Counted from the first letter of the stretch, positions 1 to 6,446 are shown. The stretch: 9,194 nucleotides of DNA from Candidatus Omnitrophota bacterium (GCA_022703295.1 JAKLDX010000033.1:1-9194), one strand, 5' to 3'. Notes: generated by a model from the letters alone, not told the origin. Numbers and translations are program-made.

Positions 1-624
1 ATCATAGATGGCAGGGTTAATAATGATAAAGGGCCTGTATTCGCGGCCGGGCTTTCTCTCGGCGCGCTTCTCGCTATTCTGCTGGCGGATGAATTCAAAG
101 ATAAAATATCCGGCATAAGCTGTCTTGCGCCCACTCTTTTTTACGACGGATGGAATACTCCGGGCTCCAGCTTCTTTCTCCCGCTTGGTTATAATACTCC
201 GTTAAAATACTTTTTCTACTTTAAAGAAGAACCGCCTTACGGCGTAAAAAATGAAGCTATACGCCAGAAGATACACAGCTATTATTCAGGAGCGAAATTG
301 CATGACATGACAAATGTCGCCCAATACGGATATCCCTTTTTTCCTGTGACGCTATTGTACCAGCTTCAACTTCTGGTGAAGCATGTTTCCGGGAAACTAC
401 CGCAGGTTTGTTTTCCGGTGCAGCTGATACAGGCCAAAGACGATGATATGACAAGCATCAGGAATTCCAAATTTATCTATGACAATATAAAGTCCGAGAT
501 GAAGGAGATGGTCCTCCTGTACGATTCATATCATGTGATAACGGCGGACCAGGAGAGAGATGTCGTAGCGGAAAAGATGGAAGATTTTTTCGGCAGGATC
601 CGCCAAATGAGCAAGAAACCTTAA
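1..624 (+). CDS. Alpha/beta-hydrolase, carboxylesterase/monoacylglycerol-lipase type (5' end missing)
   Basis: The frame is open from base 1 to the TAA at 622-624, giving 207 visible residues; the start lies left of the window. Visible residues 17-21 read GLSLG, the nucleophile elbow GxSxG with Ser19. Asp148 lies in the stretch QAKDDDMTS and His178 in SYHVITAD, followed by ER and a closing amphipathic helix. This Ser/Asp/His order and the S-x-H-V-I-T-x-D-x-E-R ending are typical of Est30-like carboxylesterases and monoacylglycerol lipases (family knowledge), which cleave carboxylic esters of short- to medium-chain acyl groups. Such enzymes are about 250 residues, so perhaps 40 to 60 residues with the strand carrying the oxyanion hole are missing. 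The GH3-type gene begins 11 bases after the stop, so the two are probably co-transcribed. The substrate cannot be read from the sequence; an amidase or thioesterase role is also possible. Confidence 0.9.
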   Translation: MIDGRVNNDKGPVFAAGLSLGALLAILLADEFKDKISGISCLAPTLFYDGWNTPGSSFFLPLGYNTPLKYFFYFKEEPPYGVKNEAIRQKIHSYYSGAKLHDMTNVAQYGYPFFPVTLLYQLQLLVKHVSGKLPQVCFPVQLIQAKDDDMTSIRNSKFIYDNIKSEMKEMVLLYDSYHVITADQERDVVAEKMEDFFGRIRQMSKKP

Positions 625-635
625 AAAGGAGAGAC

Positions 636-2297
636 GTGAGCATCCCGTATTTTTTGATGAAGGCCCTCGTGTGTTTCAAGGCCAGGTTTTTCGAAAAAGC
701 GACCACCGATCCGCTCTTGTTCCAGGAGAGGGTTCTGATGGAGTATATTTCGCGGAACAAAAATACGGAATACGGCAGGAAGTATAATTTCAGCAAAATA
801 AGATCCATAGAAGATTACCGGCGCAATGTGCCTATGAGCGACAGCGAAAGCATAGCGTCTTACATAGACAGGATGAAGAGAGGCGAACAGAATATTCTGA
901 CGGTGGACAAGCCGATATTTTTTGCCACAACAAGCGGCACCACCAAGCGTCCTAAATTCATACCGGTAACGGAGTATTCCAGGGATAAAAAAGCCGAGGT
1001 GGCGAACCTCTGGGCGTATTATATACTGAAAGACCACCCCGATATACTGGACGGCAAGATCCTCGCCGTGATAAGCCCGGAGGTAGAAGGATTTACGGTT
1101 TCGGGCCTTCCTTACGGGGCAGAGAGCGGGCATGCTTACCGGAACCTGCCCCGGATAATAAGAAATCTTTACGCGCTGCCTCCGCAGGTATTCAATATAA
1201 CCGATTACGATTCAAGATACTACTGCATATTAAGGATAGGCATGGAGCATGACCTGACGACAATAGCAACGCTTAACCCGAATACGATAGTTCTGCTGTG
1301 TCAGAAGATAGAGATCTGGAAAGACAGAATAATAGAGGATATAGAAAAGGGCACACTTGACAGAACTTTAAATATTCCTGCCGGCATAAGAAATAAAATA
1401 GAATCAGGCCTCAGGCCTGATCCGGCAAGGGCATCTTTCCTGAGATCTATCCTGAAAGAAAAGGGAGAGCTTTTGCCTAAATTTTTCTGGCCGAACCTTA
1501 AGCTCATAGAATGCTGGAAGGGCGGGACGGTCAGGCTATATTTAAAAGAGCTGCCCCAGTATTTCGGCGATGTGCCGATAAGAGATTTCGGATGCCTTTC
1601 TTCGGAGGCCCGCAGTTCCATCCCGATGAGCGACAAGGGCTCCGGCGGTGTTCTGGCGATAAACACGAATTTTTATGAATTTGTACCCAAAGAAGATATG
1701 GCCAGACAGGATAAGCGTTTCCTTCTGTGTGACCAGCTCGAGGCAGGGAAAGAATATTTTCTTATCGTGACCACCCCGGGCGGTTTATACAGGTACAATA
1801 TTGACGATATAATCACAGTCGACGGATTTTTCAATAAAACGCCTATGGTGGAATTTGTCCAGAAAGGCCTCAGCGCAATGTCTCTGGCCGGCGAGAAACT
1901 TTATGAATCCCATGTGAACGAAGCCATAAATAGGGCTATCGATAAGAATAATATCCTTCTGGAGTTTTTCTCCGCATCCTTTCAGTGGGAAAGGCCTCCG
2001 CGGTATATATTTATTGTGGAGTTCGAGAAAGATGTGCCGATGGACAAAAAGAAGGAGTTGCTGAGATCGATAGAAGAAGAGCTGTATAACCAGAATGACG
2101 AGTACCATAATATAAGGAAGGCCCAGCTCCTGAACTCCCCCATCCTTAAGGTGGTCAAAAAAGGCGATTTTGAGAAATACCGCGAGAAGAGGATAAGCGA
2201 AGGCGCGCACGACGGCCAGTTCAAGGTGCCTGAACTTATCCCGGATTCCGGATTCCAGAATAATTTTCATATAGAAGAAGAGATATATATAGATTGA
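636..2297 (+). CDS. GH3-family acyl-adenylating enzyme (acyl-acid amido synthetase-like)
   Basis: The 553 residues match the GH3 family, whose plant members adenylate carboxylic acids with ATP and join them to amino acids. Visible motifs: the ATP-binding loop TTSGTTKRPK at 98-107; LYRYNIDD at 384-391; GFFNKTP at 397-403; and, near the C-terminus, a GDFEKYREKRI segment followed by QFK at 528-530, where family members place the mobile C-terminal domain. Length is close to the family norm of about 550 to 600. No signal peptide or membrane segment is seen, so it is probably cytoplasmic. The chosen start is GTG at 636 because AAGGAG (626-631) lies just upstream; the next in-frame ATG is at 657. 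It follows the hydrolase by 11 bases and ends 34 bases before dnaX. Bacterial GH3 proteins are mostly uncharacterised. Family assignment is firm; the acyl substrate and amine acceptor are unknown. Confidence 0.92.
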   Translation: MSIPYFLMKALVCFKARFFEKATTDPLLFQERVLMEYISRNKNTEYGRKYNFSKIRSIEDYRRNVPMSDSESIASYIDRMKRGEQNILTVDKPIFFATTSGTTKRPKFIPVTEYSRDKKAEVANLWAYYILKDHPDILDGKILAVISPEVEGFTVSGLPYGAESGHAYRNLPRIIRNLYALPPQVFNITDYDSRYYCILRIGMEHDLTTIATLNPNTIVLLCQKIEIWKDRIIEDIEKGTLDRTLNIPAGIRNKIESGLRPDPARASFLRSILKEKGELLPKFFWPNLKLIECWKGGTVRLYLKELPQYFGDVPIRDFGCLSSEARSSIPMSDKGSGGVLAINTNFYEFVPKEDMARQDKRFLLCDQLEAGKEYFLIVTTPGGLYRYNIDDIITVDGFFNKTPMVEFVQKGLSAMSLAGEKLYESHVNEAINRAIDKNNILLEFFSASFQWERPPRYIFIVEFEKDVPMDKKKELLRSIEEELYNQNDEYHNIRKAQLLNSPILKVVKKGDFEKYREKRISEGAHDGQFKVPELIPDSGFQNNFHIEEEIYID

Positions 2298-2322
2298 TTT
2301 TTTATCCGGAGAGTGTTATTTT
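2294..2322 (+). promoter_or_regulatory. Possible weak promoter ahead of dnaX
   Basis: TTGATT (2294-2299) and TATTTT (2317-2322) are separated by 17 bases, each matching four of six consensus bases. Transcription from here would start close to the dnaX ATG and give a nearly leaderless message. The region is AT-rich, so chance is a real alternative. Confidence 0.2.
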
Positions 2323-2331
2323 ATAACCACT

Positions 2332-4005
2332 ATGAGCTACATTGTCTTCGCAAGAAAGTACAGGCCCCAGAATTTCGACGATATAGAGGGCCAGTCCCAC
2401 ATAACGACCACACTGAAGAACGCGATATCACAAGGCCGGGTCGCTCACGCCTATCTTTTTGCCGGCCCGCGCGGTGTCGGCAAGACTACCACAGCCAGGA
2501 TATTGGCCAAGGCCTTAAATTGCGAGAAAGGGCCGACCGTTAAACCGTGCAACTCGTGCCGGCTCTGCGAGGAAATAACGCAGGGTTCCAGCCTGGACAT
2601 CCTCGAGATAGACGGCGCCTCGAACAGGGGCATAGACGAGATAAGGAATTTGCGCGAAAACGTGAAGTTCGCGCCGTCCAAGGGCAGCTTCAAGATATAT
2701 ATAATAGACGAAGTCCACATGCTGACCTCCGAGGCCTTCAACGCGCTCCTGAAAACCCTTGAGGAGCCTCCGAAGCATGTTAAATTTATATTTGCCACCA
2801 CCCAGGTTTACAAAGTCCCTCCGACGATACTTTCCAGGTGCCAGAGGTTCGACTTCAGGAGGATATCCGCCAAGGACATATTTAAAAATCTCAAGATGAT
2901 AATAAAGGCCGAGAAGCTGAGCGTGGATGATGACGTGCTAAGTTTGATCGCCAAATGTTCCGACGGCAGCCTGAGGGACGGTCAGGTGATATTGGACCAG
3001 ATAGTATCTTCGGTTAAGGGCAAGGTGAGCCTTTCAGAAGTATCGAAGATGCTTGGCGTGATAGACGAAGAGGTCATATCCGGCCTGGCGGGCGCTCTGC
3101 TGGAAAAAAATCCTGCTGCCGCATTGAAATTGACAGATGGTTTTATAAATGAAGGCAAGGATGTGGTCCAGGTGATATACGGCCTCATAGAATACTACAG
3201 GAATCTTTCCGTCGCAAAGATAACAAAGAATGCCGATTCGCTGATCGATGCCTCAGCCGAGGAGATAAAGCATTATGAAGCCGAATCCAAAAAATATACC
3301 GTAGAGCAGATCCTTTATATAATATACACTCTTTCCAACACGCTGGATTTTGTAAGAAAGACAAATATGCCCAGGATACCGTTTGAGGCCGCGATGATAA
3401 AATTGGCGAGATCCGGGCCCGTCGTACCTCTGGACGAGGTTATATCCAGAATAAGTGAGCTTGAAAAAAAGCTCGGCAAAACCGCCGGCGCGTGCCAGCA
3501 ATATGTGAAACCGGAGGTCCGCGAAATAAAGGCTGAAGCCCCCGCTTCGGTTCCGCAATCTTCCGTTGACGCGGACCTGGAGGAGATATTGAGTTCCTGG
3601 GCAAGCATCATAAATTATGTAAGGGCTAAAAAAATATCTATAGCTTCCTATCTCGATGAAGGATATCCGGTCAGTTTCGAAAAAAATACGATCTCGATAG
3701 GCTTCCCTAAAGAACACCAGTTCCATAAAGAGATGCTTGAGCTTCCGGAAAACAAAAAACTTGTTGAAGAGGCCTTCAGGATGAAGCTCAAGATCGAGCC
3801 CCGGATCGCTTTTATATTCGTAGAGCCCGTAAATCTTCCGGCCAAGGGTGCCGGTAAAAATAGCGAAAGAGATACTACCGAAGAACCCTCTTCTCCAGAC
3901 GACGAGGCCGGCAGCAAGGAAATGGACCCCATACTGAAGACGGCGATGGAGATTTTCGGAGGCGAAATATCGAATAAGGATAACAGGAGGCCCAGAGCAA
4001 GGTGA
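2332..4005 (+). CDS. dnaX: DNA polymerase III subunit tau (clamp-loader ATPase)
   Basis: The 557-residue protein is the tau subunit of the replicative clamp loader, which opens the sliding clamp and ties polymerase cores to the helicase. Landmarks: Walker A GPRGVGKT at 45-52; zinc-module cysteines 64, 73, 76 and 79; Walker B IIDEVH at 124-129; sensor-1 FATT near 154-157; and SRC at 168-170 with Arg169 as the arginine finger. Domain III ends near residue 360 (IKLARSG), followed by a variable tau-specific tail to 557. An A AAA AAG heptamer in the right phase lies at codons 378-380 (separate entry). The ATG at 2332 is supported by the conserved N-terminus (FARKYRPQNFDDI). The only clear Shine-Dalgarno-like run, GGAGAG at 2308-2313, is about 18 bases away, unusually far. 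The TGA overlaps the recR start by four bases. Confidence 0.98.
   Translation: MSYIVFARKYRPQNFDDIEGQSHITTTLKNAISQGRVAHAYLFAGPRGVGKTTTARILAKALNCEKGPTVKPCNSCRLCEEITQGSSLDILEIDGASNRGIDEIRNLRENVKFAPSKGSFKIYIIDEVHMLTSEAFNALLKTLEEPPKHVKFIFATTQVYKVPPTILSRCQRFDFRRISAKDIFKNLKMIIKAEKLSVDDDVLSLIAKCSDGSLRDGQVILDQIVSSVKGKVSLSEVSKMLGVIDEEVISGLAGALLEKNPAAALKLTDGFINEGKDVVQVIYGLIEYYRNLSVAKITKNADSLIDASAEEIKHYEAESKKYTVEQILYIIYTLSNTLDFVRKTNMPRIPFEAAMIKLARSGPVVPLDEVISRISELEKKLGKTAGACQQYVKPEVREIKAEAPASVPQSSVDADLEEILSSWASIINYVRAKKISIASYLDEGYPVSFEKNTISIGFPKEHQFHKEMLELPENKKLVEEAFRMKLKIEPRIAFIFVEPVNLPAKGAGKNSERDTTEEPSSPDDEAGSKEMDPILKTAMEIFGGEISNKDNRRPRAR
3465..3536 (+). promoter_or_regulatory. Candidate -1 ribosomal frameshift site in dnaX (gamma form)
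   Basis: Bases 3465-3471 read A AAA AAG, split exactly in the dnaX reading phase (codons GAA AAA AAG, residues 378-380). This is the same heptamer used in Escherichia coli dnaX. After a -1 shift, translation runs 21 codons and stops at TGA 3534-3536, giving a product of about 401 residues that ends soon after domain III, as gamma does. Directly downstream, GCT/GGCA (3471-3473, 3475-3478) can pair with TGCC/AGC (3493-3499) around a one-base bulge. There is no strong Shine-Dalgarno stimulator at the usual distance. Use of the site is inferred. Confidence 0.5.
3985..3990 (+). promoter_or_regulatory. Shine-Dalgarno site deciding the recR GTG start
   Basis: AGGAGG lies inside the end of dnaX, 11 bases before the GTG at 4002. 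It is the strongest ribosome-binding sequence nearby and supports the GTG that overlaps the dnaX stop over the later in-frame ATG at 4023. Confidence 0.7.
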
Positions 4006-4601
4006 CGACTTTTCCTGCCTCGATGAAGATGCTCATAGAAGAACTTTCCAAGATGCCGGGGATAGGCCCTAAGAGCGCCCAGCGCATGGCGTTTTACATA
4101 TTAAGATCGTCAAAAAATGACGCCGAATTACTCTCGAAGGCGATCATTAAGGTAAAAGAGTCCGTAAGATTCTGTAAGATATGCAACAATCTGAGTGATG
4201 AAGAGACCTGTGAGATCTGCAAGAGCCATTCCAGGAATAAGTCCCTCCTGTGTGTAGTGGAAGAGCCGAATGACATAATTGCCATAGAAAGGGCCGGGCA
4301 TTACAACGGCCTGTACCATGTTTTGTTGGGGTCGCTATCTCCGCTTGACGGCATAGGCCCATCAGACCTGAAGATAAAAGAGCTGTTAGAAAGAACTAAA
4401 GGTGGAAAGTTTAAAGAGATAATAATAGCGACCGATTTCAACACAGAAGGTGAGGCTACGGCCTTGTACCTGCTGAAGGTGCTCAAAAATTCAGGTGCTA
4501 AGCTTACCAGAGTGGCCTATGGAATACCTGTAGGCAGCGATCTTGAGTATGCCGACCAGGCCACGATAATAAAGGCCTTCGAGGGCCGCCGGCAGGCCTA
4601 A
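4002..4601 (+). CDS. recR: Recombination mediator protein RecR
   Basis: The 199-residue protein is full length for RecR, which works with RecO (and RecF) to load RecA on gapped single-stranded DNA. It has, in order, a helix-hairpin-helix (about residues 11-31, with PGIGPKSAQRMA), a four-cysteine zinc motif (Cys58, 61, 70, 73), a Toprim domain from about residue 81 (VVEEPNDI) and a C-terminal segment with the conserved GIPVGSDLEYAD. The family signature HYNGLYHVLLGSLSPLDGIGP spans about 100-120. The GTG start overlaps the dnaX TGA (GTGA), so the two are translationally coupled and share an operon. One oddity is that the Toprim motif reads ATDFNTEGEAT (143-153), where most RecR proteins have Asn at position 145. 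No terminator hairpin with a T-run follows. Confidence 0.98.
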   Translation: MTTFPASMKMLIEELSKMPGIGPKSAQRMAFYILRSSKNDAELLSKAIIKVKESVRFCKICNNLSDEETCEICKSHSRNKSLLCVVEEPNDIIAIERAGHYNGLYHVLLGSLSPLDGIGPSDLKIKELLERTKGGKFKEIIIATDFNTEGEATALYLLKVLKNSGAKLTRVAYGIPVGSDLEYADQATIIKAFEGRRQA

Positions 4602-4615
4602 ATTCCAGAATGACC

Positions 4616-4644
4616 TTGACAGTCAGCTTTAAATCTGATATATT
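4616..4644 (+). promoter_or_regulatory. Strong sigma70-type promoter with extended -10
   Basis: A perfect -35 TTGACA (4616-4621), a 17-base spacer and a -10 TATATT (4639-4644, five of six consensus) lie between recR and the membrane-protein gene. TG at 4636-4637, one base before the -10, makes an extended -10 element. Transcription would begin near 4651, leaving a leader of about 20 bases before the ATG at 4670. It is the best promoter in the window and probably drives the membrane gene and the por genes behind it. No operator palindrome is evident. Confidence 0.8.
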
Positions 4645-4658
4645 TTTACATACAAATT

Positions 4659-4665
4659 AAGGAGG
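4659..4665 (+). promoter_or_regulatory. Strong Shine-Dalgarno sequence for the membrane-protein gene
   Basis: AAGGAGG is a full match to the anti-Shine-Dalgarno core and sits four bases before the ATG at 4670. Together with the promoter just upstream it fixes the start of this gene and suggests strong expression. Confidence 0.8.
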
Positions 4666-4669
4666 TTGT

Positions 4670-5467
4670 ATGGGCATAATAGAGGTGGTCAAGAAAGGTT
4701 TTGTCGTTGCTACTAAGAACCTCAACCTTGTTTTAATATTGATAGTTTTCAATGTTATCGGTAATCTGGTAAGTTTGCCGTTCACTCCGGTTCAAGGGAC
4801 ACAGCCATCTCCGGAAATGTCAGCGCCTCTTTTGATTTTCACGGTCGTATTTGTTCTTATAAGCATATTCATACAAGGCGGTACGCTTGGTGCCGTAAGG
4901 GATTATGTAAAGGAAGGCAAGATGAAACTCAGCGCCTTCGCTTCCTACGGAGCCAAATATTATCTTAAGCTTCTTTTGCTTGGCATCGTAATAGTCGCGG
5001 TAGTAGTTATAGTGGCCTTGATAGCTGCCCTGATAATTGCTGTTACCGCGCCGTTAAATAATAAGCTGGTCACGATTATAGCTACGATCATAGCTATGAT
5101 TATAGGTATAATAGCCACGCTTCTTTACTTCATTCCGCTTACGCTGTCGCCCTATGCTCTGGTTTGTGATGAAATCGGCGTAATAGAAGCGGTTAAGAAA
5201 AGCCTGAAAGTAGCAAAGAATCCTTTCAAAAGGGTATTTACCCTGCTTTTACTTTTCATAGTTCTTATGCTTATTTCGATAGGCATAGTTTTGGTGATTG
5301 GTTATGTGCTCAATCTGCTGATAGCATTACTGCCTTCCGGTGCCGGCCGCGTTGCAACGGCTGTGGTAACCGGCATAATCAACGGGTATCTGGGTGTCGT
5401 GATGACCGTAAGTTTCACGGCGTATTATCTGATGCTTACCTCGAAACAGGATGCATCGGCGCAATAA
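4670..5467 (+). CDS. Polytopic membrane protein of unknown function
   Basis: The 265-residue protein is very rich in Ile, Val and Leu. About six membrane segments can be read: roughly residues 18-38, 53-75, 98-126, 131-158, 188-220 and 232-258. A short polar loop (39-52) follows the first and a basic loop (77-97) the second. Between the fourth and fifth segments is ALVCDEIGVIEAVKKSLKV (about 163-181), resembling the pattern seen in DUF975 and glycerophosphodiester-phosphodiesterase membrane-domain families; that kinship is a guess from pattern memory. There are no catalytic motifs, cofactor ligands or signal peptide beyond the first membrane helix. It has its own promoter and a strong ribosome-binding site, and porC starts 18 bases after its stop, so it is probably first in the por transcript. 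Whether it has anything to do with the oxidoreductase is unknown. Confidence 0.85.
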   Translation: MGIIEVVKKGFVVATKNLNLVLILIVFNVIGNLVSLPFTPVQGTQPSPEMSAPLLIFTVVFVLISIFIQGGTLGAVRDYVKEGKMKLSAFASYGAKYYLKLLLLGIVIVAVVVIVALIAALIIAVTAPLNNKLVTIIATIIAMIIGIIATLLYFIPLTLSPYALVCDEIGVIEAVKKSLKVAKNPFKRVFTLLLLFIVLMLISIGIVLVIGYVLNLLIALLPSGAGRVATAVVTGIINGYLGVVMTVSFTAYYLMLTSKQDASAQ

Positions 5468-5485
5468 TAATTCAGACTGGACAAG

Positions 5486-6064
5486 ATGAAAGATTTGATG
5501 GAGTTTCGCTGGCATGGCAGGGGTGGCCAGGGAGCAAAAACGGCCGCCCTTTTATTTGCGGACGCAGCACTTGCGTCAGGCAAATATATTCAGGCGTTCC
5601 CGGAATACGGGCCCGAGAGAATGGGCGCCCCGGTTGCCGCATTTAACCGTCTTTCCTCAAAGCCTATCCTGCTTCACTCAGGAGTGCTCAATCCGGATGT
5701 CGTTATAGTGCTGGACCCCACGCTGATGGATTCCGTAGATGTCACGGAAGGCCTCCCGGAGACCGGCATAATAATCGTCAATACGGCAAAACCGGCCTCC
5801 GACGTAAGGAAAGAGCTTAATATTAAACCCGGCATAAAAGTTTTTACGATCGACGCGTCCGCGATATCAAAAGAGACCATAGGCAGGGATATCCCCAATA
5901 CCCCTATGCTGGGGGCCCTTATAAAGGTTACGGGGATACTTGATTTCAAAGAGATGTTAGCGGATACAAAAAAGAAACTCGAGAAAAAATTCAAATCCAA
6001 ACCGGAAGTCATAGAAGGCAACCTGAAGGCGATAGAACGCGCCTATAACGAGGTAAAATCATAA
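5486..6064 (+). CDS. porC: Pyruvate:ferredoxin oxidoreductase gamma subunit
   Basis: This 192-residue protein is the gamma subunit (PorC, also called PorG) of a four-subunit 2-oxoacid:ferredoxin oxidoreductase, which converts pyruvate and CoA to acetyl-CoA and CO2 while reducing ferredoxin, or runs in reverse. The family signatures are RWHGRGGQG (8-16) near the N-terminus, FPEYGPERMGAPV (38-50) and NTPMLGAL. In this family the gamma subunit contributes to CoA binding. The length fits the usual 180 to 195. The start is either the ATG at 5486 or the in-frame ATG at 5498 (residue 5); both have weak Shine-Dalgarno sequences and gamma subunits often begin close to RWHG, so 5486 is a modest preference. 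The TAA directly abuts the porD ATG. Confidence 0.95.
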   Translation: MKDLMEFRWHGRGGQGAKTAALLFADAALASGKYIQAFPEYGPERMGAPVAAFNRLSSKPILLHSGVLNPDVVIVLDPTLMDSVDVTEGLPETGIIIVNTAKPASDVRKELNIKPGIKVFTIDASAISKETIGRDIPNTPMLGALIKVTGILDFKEMLADTKKKLEKKFKSKPEVIEGNLKAIERAYNEVKS

Positions 6065-6379
6065 ATGGCCGCTAAAAAAGAAAAACCAGGCTGGAAAGAA
6101 CTTCCCGAGGGCGACCTGATAATAGGCGGCGGTACCGCCAGGGAGTTCAAGACGGGCGACTGGAGAAGCAGAAGGCCGGTCCTGATACCGGAGAAATGCA
6201 TCAATTGCCTCACCTGCTGGGTATATTGCCCGGATTCGGCCGTGATAGTCAAAGACGGTAAGATGGCCGGTTTCGATTACGACCACTGCAAAGGCTGCGG
6301 CATATGCGCTCACGAATGCCCGGTTAAGGGTAAGGCGATAGTGATGATATCGGAAAAAGAAGCAAAAGGGAAAAAATAG
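6065..6379 (+). CDS. porD: Pyruvate:ferredoxin oxidoreductase delta subunit (2[4Fe-4S] ferredoxin-like)
   Basis: The 104-residue protein has two classic four-cysteine motifs: Cys45, 48, 51, 55 followed by Pro, and Cys75, 78, 81, 85 followed by Pro. Each binds a [4Fe-4S] cluster, and together they carry electrons from the catalytic beta subunit to external ferredoxin. The 44-residue N-terminal stretch with FKTGDWRSRRPV (28-39) is typical of PorD and distinguishes it from a free ferredoxin. It starts at the base after the porC stop (TAAATG), with GAGGT at 6050-6054 as a likely ribosome-binding site inside porC, which implies tight coupling. Its TAG stop (6377-6379) is the first part of the palindromic repeat separating it from porA. 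Confidence 0.96.
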   Translation: MAAKKEKPGWKELPEGDLIIGGGTAREFKTGDWRSRRPVLIPEKCINCLTCWVYCPDSAVIVKDGKMAGFDYDHCKGCGICAHECPVKGKAIVMISEKEAKGKK

Positions 6380-6442
6380 CTATAAGTTATAAGTTGTAAG
6401 CTATAAGTTAAGCTTACAACTTAAGGCTTACAGCTTAAAGCT
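6379..6442 (+). repeat. AT-rich palindromic repeat between porD and porA
   Basis: The 67-base gap between porD and porA is almost filled by variants of one short motif. GCTATAAGTTA occurs twice (6379-6389 and 6400-6410, a 21-base period), and AGCTTACAACTTA (6411-6423) and AGGCTTACAGCTTA (6424-6437) are related reverse-orientation copies. A perfect 13-bp inverted repeat pairs 6390-6402 with 6411-6423 around an 8-base loop. There is no T-run directly after the stem, so it is not a standard terminator. It may be a dispersed palindromic element or an mRNA hairpin that alters porCD:porAB expression. It belongs to no family I can name with certainty. Confidence 0.85.
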
Positions 6443-6446
6443 AAAA

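Noticed and set aside
621..1133. Long - strand reading frame of 170 codons opposite the GH3 gene, with a similar one of 161 codons at 1785-2270
   Set aside because: Both lie wholly or almost wholly inside a gene with firm family motifs, show no recognisable domain, and have compositions expected of an antisense shadow.
2313..2543. A GTG at 2313 directly after GGAG opening a 76-codon frame over the dnaX start
   Set aside because: The product has no recognisable features and overlaps the conserved dnaX N-terminus in another frame; the GGAG probably serves dnaX or nothing.
3105..3111. A second slippery-looking heptamer, A AAA AAT, in phase in dnaX, and another at 3681-3687
   Set aside because: The first would cut inside domain III and the second lies deep in the tau tail. 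Lys-Asn runs are frequent here and neither position corresponds to a known gamma end.
3253..3726. - strand reading frame of 157 codons opposite dnaX
   Set aside because: It is antisense to the dnaX C-terminal half and has no recognisable motif or ribosome-binding site; treated as a shadow.
4572..4601. GC-rich inverted pieces (GGCC...GGCC, GCCGGC) at the end of recR as an intrinsic terminator
   Set aside because: The stems are only four or five pairs, lie in coding sequence and are not followed by a T-run.
6379..6442. CRISPR array or riboswitch in the porD-porA gap
   Set aside because: The units are 10 to 14 bases with no unique spacers, and the fold is one simple AT hairpin without a recognisable ligand-binding core.
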